This document shows, piece after piece, positions 22,227 through 31,092 of a stretch of 33,411 nucleotides of DNA (the first letter of the stretch is position 1; every line of letters starts with the position of its first letter). This DNA comes from Candidatus Harrisonbacteria bacterium (lineage in GTDB: Bacteria > Patescibacteriota > Minisyncoccia > UBA6257 > 02-FULL-45-10c). Location: contig JACPTS010000001.1 of the NCBI GenBank assembly GCA_016192685.1, forward strand, positions 1-33,411, in the 5' to 3' direction. The position numbers were made by a program, and so were the translations under genes. The notes below the pieces were generated by a model. That model searched no databases. It worked only from the letters and a program-made list of their open reading frames with translations, and had not been told where the DNA came from.

Positions 22227-23845
22227 GATTTTACCAAATGCCTGAAAGCATACTCAAGATTGGCGCCAACTTTTTTACCGGGATTAAAAATATTTTTCGG
22301 GTCAAAAATTCTCTTAGTTTCCTCAAAAATCTTATAAACTTCTTTCCCGTACATTTTTTCCAAATACGGACTCCGAATCAAGCCATCATTATGTTCAGCG
22401 GTGATAGAGCCTTTAAATTCCAGCACCAAATTATATACCTCATCTGAAAGTTCCTTGATAATCTCAGGCGATTTCGGATCGCTTAAGTCCATCAGCGGGA
22501 TAATGTGAAAATTAGCATCGCCGACATGGCCGGCAATGGTATAAGTCAGGTCGTATTTATCCAAAATAGCGTTTAAACGCGGCAAAAATTCCGGCAGCTG
22601 CTCCACCCGAACTATAAAATCGTCAATAAACGGCGCGGTGCGTTTGCCTTTAATATGCCGGCGGAGCAGGTTAAAGCTTTCCCGGCGGATAGTCCAATAC
22701 TTTTTTGCCTCTTCTTCATCTTTTGAGATTCTAAAATTGAAATTACTAATCGCCAATTCTTTTTTTAAATTTTCCAATCGGGCATTCAATTCTCCCTCGC
22801 TATCATCCGTGAATTCCGCCAAAAGTATCAGCTTAGGCGCTCCTCCGCTTAAAATCATCCAAAATTCCGGCAAAAAACTCCAGCCGAGTTTCAAAAGATT
22901 TTTCGGCTTTAAAATCTTGATTAAACCGGGCAGAAATCGAATGGCCAATTTTAAAGTATGGTCATCAAACGACTCAAAACTTTCCGGCTGATATCCCATC
23001 ACTAAATGCGTCACTTCAACAAGCGGCTTCAAATCCTTTAAAAAAATTACCGCTAAACGGGAATATTTTTTCGGCCTGATTAACCGGAATTTAATTTCCG
23101 TAATAATGCCGAGAGTCCCCTGCGAACCGACTAATAATTTGGTCAAATCAAAATACTGGCCATTCCAGACATTCCATAAATAATAGCCGGCGGAGTTTTT
23201 GGAAACCTTCGGCTTGGCATTTTTTAGAATTTCCGCATTTTTAGTGATTAACTTATAAACTTTTTGATAAATTTTCCCTTCAAAATTTTCTTGCTTCAAT
23301 TTCTGGCTTAATTCGCCTTTGGTCAAAGGTTTTATAAGATATTCCTGGCCGTCGCTTAAAACTGCTTTTAATTCCATCACATAATCCTCGGTTTTTCCGT
23401 AAGCTAAAGTTTTTTCGCCGCCGGAATTATTAGCCGCCATTCCGCCGACCGTACAAATATCCTTGGAAGCCGGATAAGATGGCAATAATAAATTATGCTT
23501 TAAAATTTCTTTTTCAAAATCCCGATAATAAACTCCCGGCTCAACCATCGCGTTATCCTTGCCAATCGCTTTAATTTTATTTAAGTGCTTAGTCATATCT
23601 ACCACTACTGATTCGGTCAATCCCCCGCCGGTCATGTCCGTGCCGCCGGCCCGTGCCGTCAAGAAAATGCCATTTTTATCGGCAAAATTAACTAAATTCT
23701 TTATATCTTCAACGTTTTTGGGAAATACTACCGCTTCCGGCTCAACCTCAAATAAACTCGCGTCGCGGCTGTATTTTATCCTAGTTTCCTCATCTCCCAA
23801 TGCCTCTCCCTTAATAACTTTCTTAAGTTCGTTGGCTAAATTCAT
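22223..23845 (-). CDS. FAD-binding GlcD/D-lactate-dehydrogenase-type oxidoreductase
   Basis: The 540-aa protein has an N-terminal PCMH-type FAD domain: VVFPKNVEDIKNLV, TARAGGTDMTGGG for pyrophosphate binding, and CTVGGMAANNSGGEKTLAYG. A FAD-oxidase_C substrate domain follows with GHVGDANFHIIPLMD and the C-terminal EHNDGLIRSPYLEKMYG motif. It belongs to the D-2-hydroxyacid dehydrogenase (D-lactate/glycolate/2-hydroxyglutarate) group. There is no fused iron-sulphur domain. The exact substrate is unknown. Its ATG overlaps the stop of the DUF5667/cupredoxin gene (ATGA), so translation is coupled. Confidence 0.92.
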   Translation of the reverse strand: MNLANELKKVIKGEALGDEETRIKYSRDASLFEVEPEAVVFPKNVEDIKNLVNFADKNGIFLTARAGGTDMTGGGLTESVVVDMTKHLNKIKAIGKDNAMVEPGVYYRDFEKEILKHNLLLPSYPASKDICTVGGMAANNSGGEKTLAYGKTEDYVMELKAVLSDGQEYLIKPLTKGELSQKLKQENFEGKIYQKVYKLITKNAEILKNAKPKVSKNSAGYYLWNVWNGQYFDLTKLLVGSQGTLGIITEIKFRLIRPKKYSRLAVIFLKDLKPLVEVTHLVMGYQPESFESFDDHTLKLAIRFLPGLIKILKPKNLLKLGWSFLPEFWMILSGGAPKLILLAEFTDDSEGELNARLENLKKELAISNFNFRISKDEEEAKKYWTIRRESFNLLRRHIKGKRTAPFIDDFIVRVEQLPEFLPRLNAILDKYDLTYTIAGHVGDANFHIIPLMDLSDPKSPEIIKELSDEVYNLVLEFKGSITAEHNDGLIRSPYLEKMYGKEVYKIFEETKRIFDPKNIFNPGKKVGANLEYAFRHLVKS

Positions 23846-25971
23846 TGCACCGCCACTTTGCCGGTTGATTTTAAGACGCCGGAAGCTGGCCAGTAAGAAC
23901 TAAATTCAAAAGATTCGTCGGCGGTAAATTCCACTGACGTTATCCCGCCAGGCTTCACTGATTCAGTTTTAAATTTCGGACTGCGAAAATCCAAACCGCC
24001 ATAATAAACGTTGGAGATCCGGACAATAAAATGAATTTTTACTTTGGAACCCTTGGGCACGGTTAAAATTCCGCTCGGATAAAATCCGGAATCATCAGCT
24101 TCCAATTTAAACTCATTCAAAACAGGTTCGGAAGCAGCAGGTTCTTTAACCGGTTCGAGAGGCGCCGGTTCCACTGAAGTAGCTGGCATAGGCTGGGGCA
24201 ATGGTTTTTCCTCTAGGCGGCCGCACTCTCCCCGATATTTCACCGCGACGCCGGCCACTTTCGCAGTGCACTCATTAGAGTAAGTTTTGCCGTTTTCGGC
24301 GCAAACCGGTTCGTATTGCTGGGTGCAATAAATCGGTTCTTTTGACGGTACTGGCGCTAACACTGGTAGTGACGCCGGAACCGGCCGAGCTTGCAATTCT
24401 TCCGACGTGGAAGCGTCGGCATTTATGCGAGAACCTGATCGTAAGATTGGTGCCGGGGATGGCTTAGATACTGCCGCCGGGGCTGGCGCCGGCCTTGCAC
24501 TCCTCAACTCCAAAGCCCTAAGCTCGGTTTCCGCTCTGACCTCGTCTTCAATAATCCGGGAAAGATTGCTTAAAAATCCTTTTACGTGACTAATGTGCAA
24601 TTTCGTTCCGGCCGCGTCGCCTTTGGCAAACGCGTCTCTTGCAAACCCAAGATGCTGGCGGGCATTTTCCAAAAGCTTATACGCCTCTGGATTCTTTTCC
24701 GGCGTCAAACCGCGGGACTTTATCAGTTCTTCGTATTTAGCGAGTTTCGCTTCTAATTCTCCCAATTTTTCTTTCAATTCTTCGGGGTTTTCCTTTTTTT
24801 CTTCCCGCTCTTCCAACATTCGGAGGCCGTTTCTTGCCAGCACTTCCGCGGACCGCGCTTGCCCAAAGGCCTCCCCGTATTTTTCTTCTTCAAATGCCGC
24901 TTTGGCTTCTTTTAAGTTTTCTTGCGCTTCTATTAAAAGATTTTTCACGACAGCCGGCGCTTCTTTTGCTTCAGCTAACTTCATTTCTAATTTCTGCACC
25001 CTCTCTTCGGCATGCCTAATTTGCTCCGCGGCTTTTTCCGCAGTATACTTTTCTTCGGCTGCCGATTTTTCTAATTTTTCCGCTGCTTTTTCCAATACTT
25101 CTCTCACTCTCGCTTCGGCGCTGGCTTTTATTTCTTCAAGCAGAATGGAGCGGCGCGGCGCGTCTCCCGGCAATTCTTCTATCGCGGCGCGAACTTTTGC
25201 TGAACCATCTTTTTCTAAAGCTTTTTCAATATCTTCTTCCAAACGCTCGGAAAAATCCCGCTTCAAACGCTCCAATGACTCCCGGGTCTTTTCTGATGTT
25301 TTTTCCTGCAAACGGTCAATCAATTCCACTGACTGGACATGTTTTAAATCTCCTCCTTTGGAAGATATTAAGGCGCTTTCTAATTTGGCGGCAAATTTAG
25401 CGGGGTCATCTTTAAGGGCGCCAGCGGCTGTTGCTTCTCCCAGCCTGTCTTTCGCCGACTCCACCGCCGTTTTCACCTCTCCGGCATTTTCGAATTTTTT
25501 TGCTAATTCATCAAAAAGTTTTTGGTGTTTAACTGTCCGGTCCGTAAGCTCATTTAAAAGCCGGTCCACATTAGGATTTTTAGAAGTTTCTTTTAACGAT
25601 TCCAGCCGCTCCCTAAGCCGGATTTGAGCTTCTTCGTAATTTTGGACTGCCTCGGCAACCGCCCCGGCATTTTCCGGAGCAGTTTCTTCTACCTGTTTTG
25701 CCTCCGCTGCTTTTTCATTGGCGATCCTAAGTTCCAATTCCGCTTTAGTCACCGGATTAAAAGTAAAAACGCGGCGCACTCCTCTTCCCCACTCCTTTAA
25801 GAAATAAAATGGGTTAGTGGGCAGAAGGCCGGGATTCTCAATGCCCAAGTCAGATACCGTAACCGTGTCTGCTTCCGCCGCATCTGCCGTATGCGCCAAA
25901 GCCGTCAGCGGACCACAACTGCCTGCCCAAAGACCGGTTAATAATAAAAACGGAAATAAGTATTTATTCAT
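23842..25971 (-). CDS. secreted DUF5667-coiled-coil-Kazal-cupredoxin-like protein
   Basis: A large exported protein (709 aa from ATG 25971). It begins with a signal peptide (YLFPFLLLTGLWAGSCGPL), then a DUF5667-like segment (GLLPTNPFYFLKEWGRGVRR). About 380 residues of Glu/Lys/Ala-rich helix, probably coiled coil, and a Pro-rich linker follow. Next is a Kazal-like module (YCTQQYEPVCAENGKTYSNEC...YRGECG) and finally a cupredoxin-like beta domain (GFYPSGILTVPKGSKV...YWPASGVLKSTG). The usual copper ligand set (H, C, H, M) is not evident in the last domain. An ATG two codons upstream (25977) is possible, but the -10 box lies 7 nt before the chosen one. Function is unknown; surface adhesion or protease inhibition are options. 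Confidence 0.82.
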   Translation of the reverse strand: MNKYLFPFLLLTGLWAGSCGPLTALAHTADAAEADTVTVSDLGIENPGLLPTNPFYFLKEWGRGVRRVFTFNPVTKAELELRIANEKAAEAKQVEETAPENAGAVAEAVQNYEEAQIRLRERLESLKETSKNPNVDRLLNELTDRTVKHQKLFDELAKKFENAGEVKTAVESAKDRLGEATAAGALKDDPAKFAAKLESALISSKGGDLKHVQSVELIDRLQEKTSEKTRESLERLKRDFSERLEEDIEKALEKDGSAKVRAAIEELPGDAPRRSILLEEIKASAEARVREVLEKAAEKLEKSAAEEKYTAEKAAEQIRHAEERVQKLEMKLAEAKEAPAVVKNLLIEAQENLKEAKAAFEEEKYGEAFGQARSAEVLARNGLRMLEEREEKKENPEELKEKLGELEAKLAKYEELIKSRGLTPEKNPEAYKLLENARQHLGFARDAFAKGDAAGTKLHISHVKGFLSNLSRIIEDEVRAETELRALELRSARPAPAPAAVSKPSPAPILRSGSRINADASTSEELQARPVPASLPVLAPVPSKEPIYCTQQYEPVCAENGKTYSNECTAKVAGVAVKYRGECGRLEEKPLPQPMPATSVEPAPLEPVKEPAASEPVLNEFKLEADDSGFYPSGILTVPKGSKVKIHFIVRISNVYYGGLDFRSPKFKTESVKPGGITSVEFTADESFEFSSYWPASGVLKSTGKVAVQ

Positions 25972-25978
25972 ACTCATT

Positions 25979-25984
25979 ATTATA
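25979..25984 (-). promoter_or_regulatory. -10 box 7 nt before the DUF5667 gene start
   Basis: Minus strand TATAAT (25984-25979), within the end of the GNAT gene region. It predicts an mRNA beginning at or next to ATG 25971, supporting that codon over the ATG at 25977. Confidence 0.5.
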
Positions 25985-25987
25985 CCA

Positions 25988-26452
25988 TTATTTTAAATCA
26001 AGCCGCATTCTTAATTTATATTCCCCAAACCCATGCTTTCGCCAAAATTTTATTGCCGCCTCATTTCTGGCATCAACGTTAAGCTCTATATTTTTAATTT
26101 TCTTCATCTGAAACCATTTTAATGCTTCACCAAAAAGCATCTCCGCAATTCCTTGCTGGCGATACGGCTTCAAAACAAAAACATCGTAAACAATGCCGAT
26201 TTTATCGCGATCCACATAAACTGGCGCCCTTTCCACGCCCGCCCGAAAATAACCCACTAAGGCCTCGCCTTCTTCCGCGACTAAAATCAAATTATTTTTA
26301 TCATCCAACCAAGATTCAATTTCATTTCTTAAATTTTTATATTTAGAAAATGGCTTATAATAACGGTCTAAGCCGCGATGATACTCAACTATTTTCGCCA
26401 AAAATTTCATTAAATCGGCGAGGTCGGATTTTTTAAGTATTCTTATAAACAT
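25988..26452 (-). CDS. GNAT-family N-acetyltransferase
   Basis: The 154-aa protein has the GNAT fold: LVAEEGEALVGYFRA (beta4 region), the acetyl-CoA loop VLKPYRQQGIAEMLFGEAL (Q/RxxGxG/A type, about residues 92-110) and the final NEAAIKFWRKHGFGEYKLRMRLDL. The substrate cannot be predicted. It starts 9 nt after the VanW gene and probably belongs to that transcript. Confidence 0.9.
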   Translation of the reverse strand: MFIRILKKSDLADLMKFLAKIVEYHRGLDRYYKPFSKYKNLRNEIESWLDDKNNLILVAEEGEALVGYFRAGVERAPVYVDRDKIGIVYDVFVLKPYRQQGIAEMLFGEALKWFQMKKIKNIELNVDARNEAAIKFWRKHGFGEYKLRMRLDLK

Positions 26453-26461
26453 AAAGATATT

Positions 26462-28303
26462 CTAATTGGCGGTTAATTGGCTGATAGAACCGACTAGGCA
26501 AACTTTTTGCCACGGCTGATAGATACTCTTAAAAGTTTGGGCATTAGTTTTGCCATTGGGATAAGTGACTTGATATTCTACTTCCGCATTCATTCCAAAC
26601 CGCGCCTGTTCCGTGCATTTTTCTTCTCCCGGCTTCAAATCCGCGCTTAAAATATACTTAGGCGCTGGCGGCGGAATCCGGTTAAAAATTTTCGGCTCGG
26701 AAATAGCGACTTGCCGGCTGTCTTTCTGGCCGTAAAACTCAAAAACTACCTCTTCCCTCTCCACCCTTCCCTGTAAAAGAAGATAATGCCCCGTATCATT
26801 AATGAATTTCAAATCTTTTCTTGGTCCATAAACCGTGGCGTCCAGCCCGGGGCCATAGTAAGAAACAACATAGCGATGATTGCTTCTATCGGTAATCGGC
26901 AAACCGGTATTAATCGCCAACCGGAAAAGAGTCGTCGCAATCTGGCACAAACCGCCGCCAGACTCTTTAACGCTTCGATCCCCTTTAATGACAAATTCTT
27001 TTACAAAACCATCTTCTTCTCTAGTGAGACCAATCCCCTCAACAGCTGAAAATTCTTCTCCCGGCGCAATCAGCCGGCCGTTTAGTTTGGCCACACCGAT
27101 AGTAATATTGCTCTTCCGGCCGGGACTGCTGCCTTTAAAACTGGTTCTGACTGTAGTTACTAATTCTCTGATATCGTAATGATTTAAGGTTTCTTTGGTA
27201 ATTTTCGGCGGTTCCCGAACAATCACCAGCGGCACTTTAATAACCTGCTGTCCCAGCTTAAAATCTGCCGGAGAACCGGCGGCTAAAAATTTATCCTGTG
27301 CTTCCTTAATTTTTCCATTAAGAATTTTTTCAATCTGCTTAACCGAAACGTTATTGCCGCTTTTGCCTTTAAAAATTTCCACCAACCGGCCATTTTTAAT
27401 TTCAAAACGGCTGTTTTGAGGCGGGTCATAAACCACCGGCCCGACTTTTTTATCTAAAAATTGAACCAATTGCCGCGAATCAATCCCAACCGAACCGTCT
27501 TCCTTGACAGCCAGCCAGCTGATTAAATCATTGCCGGAAAGATTCCATTGGTAGCCGCCGTAAGAAAATTCCGCCCTGGCTGATTTTGCCAAAGCTCGAG
27601 CTAAATCCAGATACGGTTCCAATTTTTCTTTAGTTACCGGCGGCAGAGAAAGTTTAGCGCTAAAAAACAGCATTCCCCCGCTTAAAGAAGATAATGATTC
27701 GGAAATAGCGCGAGCAATCCTTTCTCGGTCTATTCCTTCTCCAATAGTTTCCGGAACAATAATTATTTCACCGTCTTGAACCGAAAAAACGGCAGGGATT
27801 GGCTCTTCAAAAAAATTTTTTAATTCCCGAGTAAGTAAAGACTGAATAGCCTCCTGGTAAATATCATTCGGAAATTGAAAACTCCGGCCCCGCACCGCTA
27901 AAATCAGCTGCTCCCAGAATCTTCGCAATACTGAGCCTTGGCGGCCCATTTGATACGCATCGGCCAAAGTTTTTTCTGCCTCTGCCAAGGAAAAATATTC
28001 CACTACGGTATCCGCGGTTAATCCCTGCCTGGCAAGAGGAAGATTAATCTCTTTGGAATTGCCGTTTCGGAAAAAAACCAGAGCTAATCCCTCTTCTTGA
28101 AGGCGATCGCGGGTCTTTTGGAATTTTTCTAATACCTCGCCATAGCTTTTCCCGCCCACGGATTCTTTGCCAATAATAATATTTGGGTAAAAACGATTAT
28201 AATATGTAATCTCAAACAAACCTACAAAAATAGCCAGCAAAACCAAAATTTCGGCCAGCGGCATCCGTTTCAGCCAAAGTAATTTAACGATTTTCCAAAA
28301 CAT
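26462..28303 (-). CDS. VanW-family protein with peptidoglycan-binding-4-like domains
   Basis: The 613-aa protein has an N-terminal membrane anchor (about 15-35), two tandem regions resembling PG_binding_4/YoaR modules (about 40-330), then a VanW domain starting near SNITIGVAKLNGRLIAPGEEFSAVEG and including GGGLCQIATTLFRLAINTGLPITDRSNH. A short beta-rich tail follows. The family is extracytoplasmic and cell-wall linked, but its activity is not established. The start overlaps the end of the tsaC-like gene by 20 nt, so translation is probably coupled. Confidence 0.93.
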   Translation of the reverse strand: MFWKIVKLLWLKRMPLAEILVLLAIFVGLFEITYYNRFYPNIIIGKESVGGKSYGEVLEKFQKTRDRLQEEGLALVFFRNGNSKEINLPLARQGLTADTVVEYFSLAEAEKTLADAYQMGRQGSVLRRFWEQLILAVRGRSFQFPNDIYQEAIQSLLTRELKNFFEEPIPAVFSVQDGEIIIVPETIGEGIDRERIARAISESLSSLSGGMLFFSAKLSLPPVTKEKLEPYLDLARALAKSARAEFSYGGYQWNLSGNDLISWLAVKEDGSVGIDSRQLVQFLDKKVGPVVYDPPQNSRFEIKNGRLVEIFKGKSGNNVSVKQIEKILNGKIKEAQDKFLAAGSPADFKLGQQVIKVPLVIVREPPKITKETLNHYDIRELVTTVRTSFKGSSPGRKSNITIGVAKLNGRLIAPGEEFSAVEGIGLTREEDGFVKEFVIKGDRSVKESGGGLCQIATTLFRLAINTGLPITDRSNHRYVVSYYGPGLDATVYGPRKDLKFINDTGHYLLLQGRVEREEVVFEFYGQKDSRQVAISEPKIFNRIPPPAPKYILSADLKPGEEKCTEQARFGMNAEVEYQVTYPNGKTNAQTFKSIYQPWQKVCLVGSISQLTAN

Positions 28304-28880
28304 TCTTATTTTTTAACCATAAATTTTTTCCGGCCCCTTCTCTGATTATCTTTATTTTACCATGTTTTAAAGAGATAATCGTGGATGGCGGAGATTTCAA
28401 CTTTCCGGCGCCTGAATAAAAATCCGCTCTTGAACCAAAATATCTTTTAGCCTCTTTAATAGTTTTGGCCGGCGGGAAGCCTTCGGGATTGGCGCTGGGC
28501 GCGACCAGCGGCCCGGTTTTTTTAATAAGCCTACGGAGCCATTGCGGCTTAGGCAATCTAAAAGCCAGCGAATTAGTGCCACGATGAAGATAGGAAAATT
28601 TTGACTGCGGACAGGACAAAATTACACTAATCGGCCCAGGCCACAGATTTTCTAAAATCTTTTTAGTTTTAACATCTAGTTTAATGCTAAAACGCGATAA
28701 ATTCCTAAAAGAACTAATTAAAATAATCAGCGGTTTTTTCGGATTCCGGCGCCGGACTTTATAAATCCGCGCCACTGCCTTTTTATCCAAAGCTTGCCCG
28801 ACTAAACCATACAGAGTATCCGTTGGCAAAACTCCGATTCCGCCATTCTTTAAAATCACAATAAAATTGCGGCTTGGCAT
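28284..28880 (-). CDS. L-threonylcarbamoyladenylate synthase (TsaC/Sua5/YrdC family)
   Basis: Makes threonylcarbamoyl-AMP from threonine, bicarbonate and ATP for the t6A37 modification of ANN-reading tRNAs. The 198-aa protein is the short YrdC-domain form: VLPTDTLYGLVG near residue 17, KVRRRNPKKPL (the K-x-R substrate motif), LWPGPISVIL and APSANPEGFPP. There is no Sua5 C-terminal domain, so TsaC-like is the better fit. It begins a run leading into the VanW gene, just after the terminator of the queuosine hydrolase gene. Confidence 0.92.
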   Translation of the reverse strand: MPSRNFIVILKNGGIGVLPTDTLYGLVGQALDKKAVARIYKVRRRNPKKPLIILISSFRNLSRFSIKLDVKTKKILENLWPGPISVILSCPQSKFSYLHRGTNSLAFRLPKPQWLRRLIKKTGPLVAPSANPEGFPPAKTIKEAKRYFGSRADFYSGAGKLKSPPSTIISLKHGKIKIIREGAGKNLWLKNKNVLENR

Positions 28881-28895
28881 TGTATAATCTTATCA

Positions 28896-28919
28896 TAAAA
28901 ATAACCCCGCTTAGCGGGG
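28896..28919 (-). terminator. intrinsic terminator of the tgt-queuosine hydrolase unit
   Basis: A 6-bp GC stem CCCCGC/GCGGGG (28905-28910 with 28914-28919) with a 3-nt loop, followed on the minus strand by TTATTTTTAT. Confidence 0.82.
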
Positions 28920-28923
28920 CATT

Positions 28924-29889
28924 TTAATAAAAAATAGTTTCGGTCCGATGATGCGGTAAATTCATTTTTGCCTTCTGGCTTTTTTCCCATAAAATCCAGT
29001 CCAGTTCAAATGAATGATATTGCCCGCCATATTTTTGGAGCGCTTCTTTTAAATATTCTACGGCCCAGACAGTGGCAGAACGGATTTTTATTTCTTCTTT
29101 AGACATAGGATAAATAAGGCAGCGGTTTTTGATTAAAGCCTCTAATGCCGGTGAATATTCCATAATGCCGTAATGGTTTAAAATTTGCGGCAATTTATAA
29201 TCCGGAAAAGCGGTCGGGTAATCCAAATCTTTAAAATATCCCAATCCCCTGCCGGCAAACGCCCCATAAATATCCATTGCTAAAATCTGCGCCCGTTTCC
29301 AAAAATAAATTCTTTGCCCGTTATGCCAAAAATGGTCGCTAAAAGAGAAAAGTTCCATGGCAATTTTCGGTATTAAAACGGAAAGCTTTTGGTCGGAAGA
29401 TAAAATAAAATTTCTGGCACTGCCATATTTTTTAAGAATATGACAGCTTACCCGCCTTGCAATTTGCCACCGCTCTTCCAAATATAAAAGATTTTTGCCC
29501 CATTGCAGAATTCTGGAAAATTCTTTAAAGCTGACTTCCTCAAAATAATGCAAATTAGCTTTATCTGGATTTTTTTCAAAAAATTCTTTCAGGGATAGGG
29601 AGAGAGCAAAATAACCGCTGTAAGGCCGGCCCTCAAGATTGACGGCCCATTTCTCCGCGCCATGATTCCAAAAACAAAAATTCAAGCTGTCTAAAAGAAT
29701 TAAATAGGTTAAAAGCTGTTCTTCATTTTCAGATTGAAAATGCTTGGCGCAGTCCCACCAAGCAACCGGCAATCCCTCTTGATTCCATCTTGCCGCCAAT
29801 TCCTCAACTTTTTCCTTATTAATCCTTACCTCCGAGGCCTTTTTTAATACTTCCAGCGTTGTCTGCCGGACTGGATTTTCATCCGCCAT
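28924..29889 (-). CDS. probable queuosine 5'-phosphate N-glycosylase/hydrolase (DUF2419, Qng1-like)
   Basis: Predicted to release queuine from queuosine 5'-monophosphate so that the base can be reused. The 321-aa protein matches the DUF2419 pattern: VAWWDCAKHF, LLDSLNFCFW (about 85-94), GYFALSLSLKEFF, FWHNGQRIYFWKRAQILAMDIY, FPDYKLPQILNHYG, KIRSATVWAVEYL and a closing LDWILWEKSQ. It is one of few genes here with a textbook Shine-Dalgarno (AAAGGAGG at 29895-29902, 5 nt before ATG). The neighbour tgt inserts the same base into tRNA, which strongly supports the role. Activity is inferred from family and context. Confidence 0.88.
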   Translation of the reverse strand: MADENPVRQTTLEVLKKASEVRINKEKVEELAARWNQEGLPVAWWDCAKHFQSENEEQLLTYLILLDSLNFCFWNHGAEKWAVNLEGRPYSGYFALSLSLKEFFEKNPDKANLHYFEEVSFKEFSRILQWGKNLLYLEERWQIARRVSCHILKKYGSARNFILSSDQKLSVLIPKIAMELFSFSDHFWHNGQRIYFWKRAQILAMDIYGAFAGRGLGYFKDLDYPTAFPDYKLPQILNHYGIMEYSPALEALIKNRCLIYPMSKEEIKIRSATVWAVEYLKEALQKYGGQYHSFELDWILWEKSQKAKMNLPHHRTETIFY

Positions 29890-29894
29890 ACGCG

Positions 29895-29902
29895 CCTCCT
29901 TT
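29895..29902 (-). promoter_or_regulatory. strong Shine-Dalgarno of the queuosine hydrolase gene
   Basis: AAAGGAGG on the minus strand, 5 nt before the ATG. It stands out because most other genes in the window lack a recognisable ribosome-binding site. Confidence 0.85.
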
Positions 29903-29943
29903 AAAGCAGCTATTCTAGATTTTAGCCGGAAATTGCCGATTTT

Positions 29944-31092
29944 TCAAATCCGGCCTTGTTTTATTTTCTCCCTGATTTTTTCCACAAAAGTGTTGAAAAA
30001 ATAAAGATTGTGGAAGGTGAGCAGCTTAAGCGGCGTAATTTCATTGGCACGCAAAAGATGGCAAAGATAATTTCGTTTATAAACTTGGCAAACCGGACAG
30101 CCGCAGTTTTTATCAAGCGCGCCCTTATCCTTCAAAAAAATAGTTTTCCGAAGATCCAGCCGGCCGAAACTAGTAAAGGCAATCCCCCGCCGGCCGTAGT
30201 GGGTTGGCACAGTGCAGTCAAAAGTATCAATGCCGGCTTTTATGATATTTTCCATATCTTCCAGATAGCCGATGCCTAAAAGGTGCCGCGGCTTTTTCTC
30301 ATCCAGATACGGAACAGTCCAATCCAAAATTTTATTCATAATTTCCTTGTTTTCCCCCAAATCGCCGCCGATTCCAAAACCGGGGAAATCCAGAGAATTA
30401 ATGAATTCCGCGCCTTCCCGGCGTAAATCTTTAAATTTAGAACCCTGCACAATGCCAAAAAGCGCTTGCCTGGTTTTCTGCGCCTTAACGCAAATTTTTG
30501 CCCATTTATGAGTTCGCTTCATTGATTCTTTGACGTATTCATAAGTGGAGAACGGCGGCGTGCATTCATCAAAAGCAAAAATAATATCCGCCCCAAGCGC
30601 TTCCTGTATCCGGATTGATTCTTTTGGCCCGATAAAAATCTCTTTGCCGTCCAGCGGCGACCGGAAATGCACTCCCTCGCTGGTTATCTTAATCTGCTTA
30701 GGCTGAGATTTTGCCTCAATCGCTTTTTCAATTTTAGTCTCGCCGGGAAAATATTTTATAACCTTTCCGACACCAAGATCGTGGCCGAATCCCAGACTGA
30801 AAACCTGAAATCCTCCGGAATCAGTCATTAGCGGCTTCGGCCAGTTCATAAATTTGTGGAGCCCGCCGGCCGATTTTACAATTTTTTCTCCCGGCTTTAA
30901 ATGGAGATGGAAAGTATTGGAAATTAAAATCTGGCTTCCGGCCATTGAAACCTCTTCGCTAGTAAGCGTTTTTACTACCGCTTGAGTGGCGACGGTTACG
31001 AGCGCCGGCGTTTCCACCTCGCCGTGCGCTGTTTTTAAAATTCCCAACCGCGCCCGGCTTTTTTTGGATTTTTTTAGAATTTTAAATTCCAT
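29944..31092 (-). CDS. tgt: tRNA-guanine(34) transglycosylase
   Basis: Swaps G34 of GUN-anticodon tRNAs for a deazaguanine base. The 382-aa protein has the catalytic aspartates (Asp91 in MTDSGGFQVF and Asp292 in DTFDCTVPTHYGRRG) and the zinc site Cys330, Cys332, Cys335, His361. Two oddities appear. About 25-30 residues are inserted after FQVFSL (around 101-135). The pocket loop, GGLAVGE in typical preQ1-using enzymes, is shortened to GGDLGE (242-247). With a DUF2419 hydrolase next door and no preQ1 genes in view, queuine may be the substrate. Its ATG overlaps the stop of the GT-C gene by one base, so it is translationally coupled. Confidence 0.95.
   Translation of the reverse strand: MEFKILKKSKKSRARLGILKTAHGEVETPALVTVATQAVVKTLTSEEVSMAGSQILISNTFHLHLKPGEKIVKSAGGLHKFMNWPKPLMTDSGGFQVFSLGFGHDLGVGKVIKYFPGETKIEKAIEAKSQPKQIKITSEGVHFRSPLDGKEIFIGPKESIRIQEALGADIIFAFDECTPPFSTYEYVKESMKRTHKWAKICVKAQKTRQALFGIVQGSKFKDLRREGAEFINSLDFPGFGIGGDLGENKEIMNKILDWTVPYLDEKKPRHLLGIGYLEDMENIIKAGIDTFDCTVPTHYGRRGIAFTSFGRLDLRKTIFLKDKGALDKNCGCPVCQVYKRNYLCHLLRANEITPLKLLTFHNLYFFNTFVEKIREKIKQGRI

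Noticed and set aside
24593-25627. A 344-codon open frame on the plus strand inside the DUF5667 gene
   Set aside because: It is antisense to a Glu/Lys/Ala-rich coiled coil, whose complement gives a Ser/Phe/Leu-rich, low-complexity product with no recognisable domain. The minus-strand gene has clear domains.
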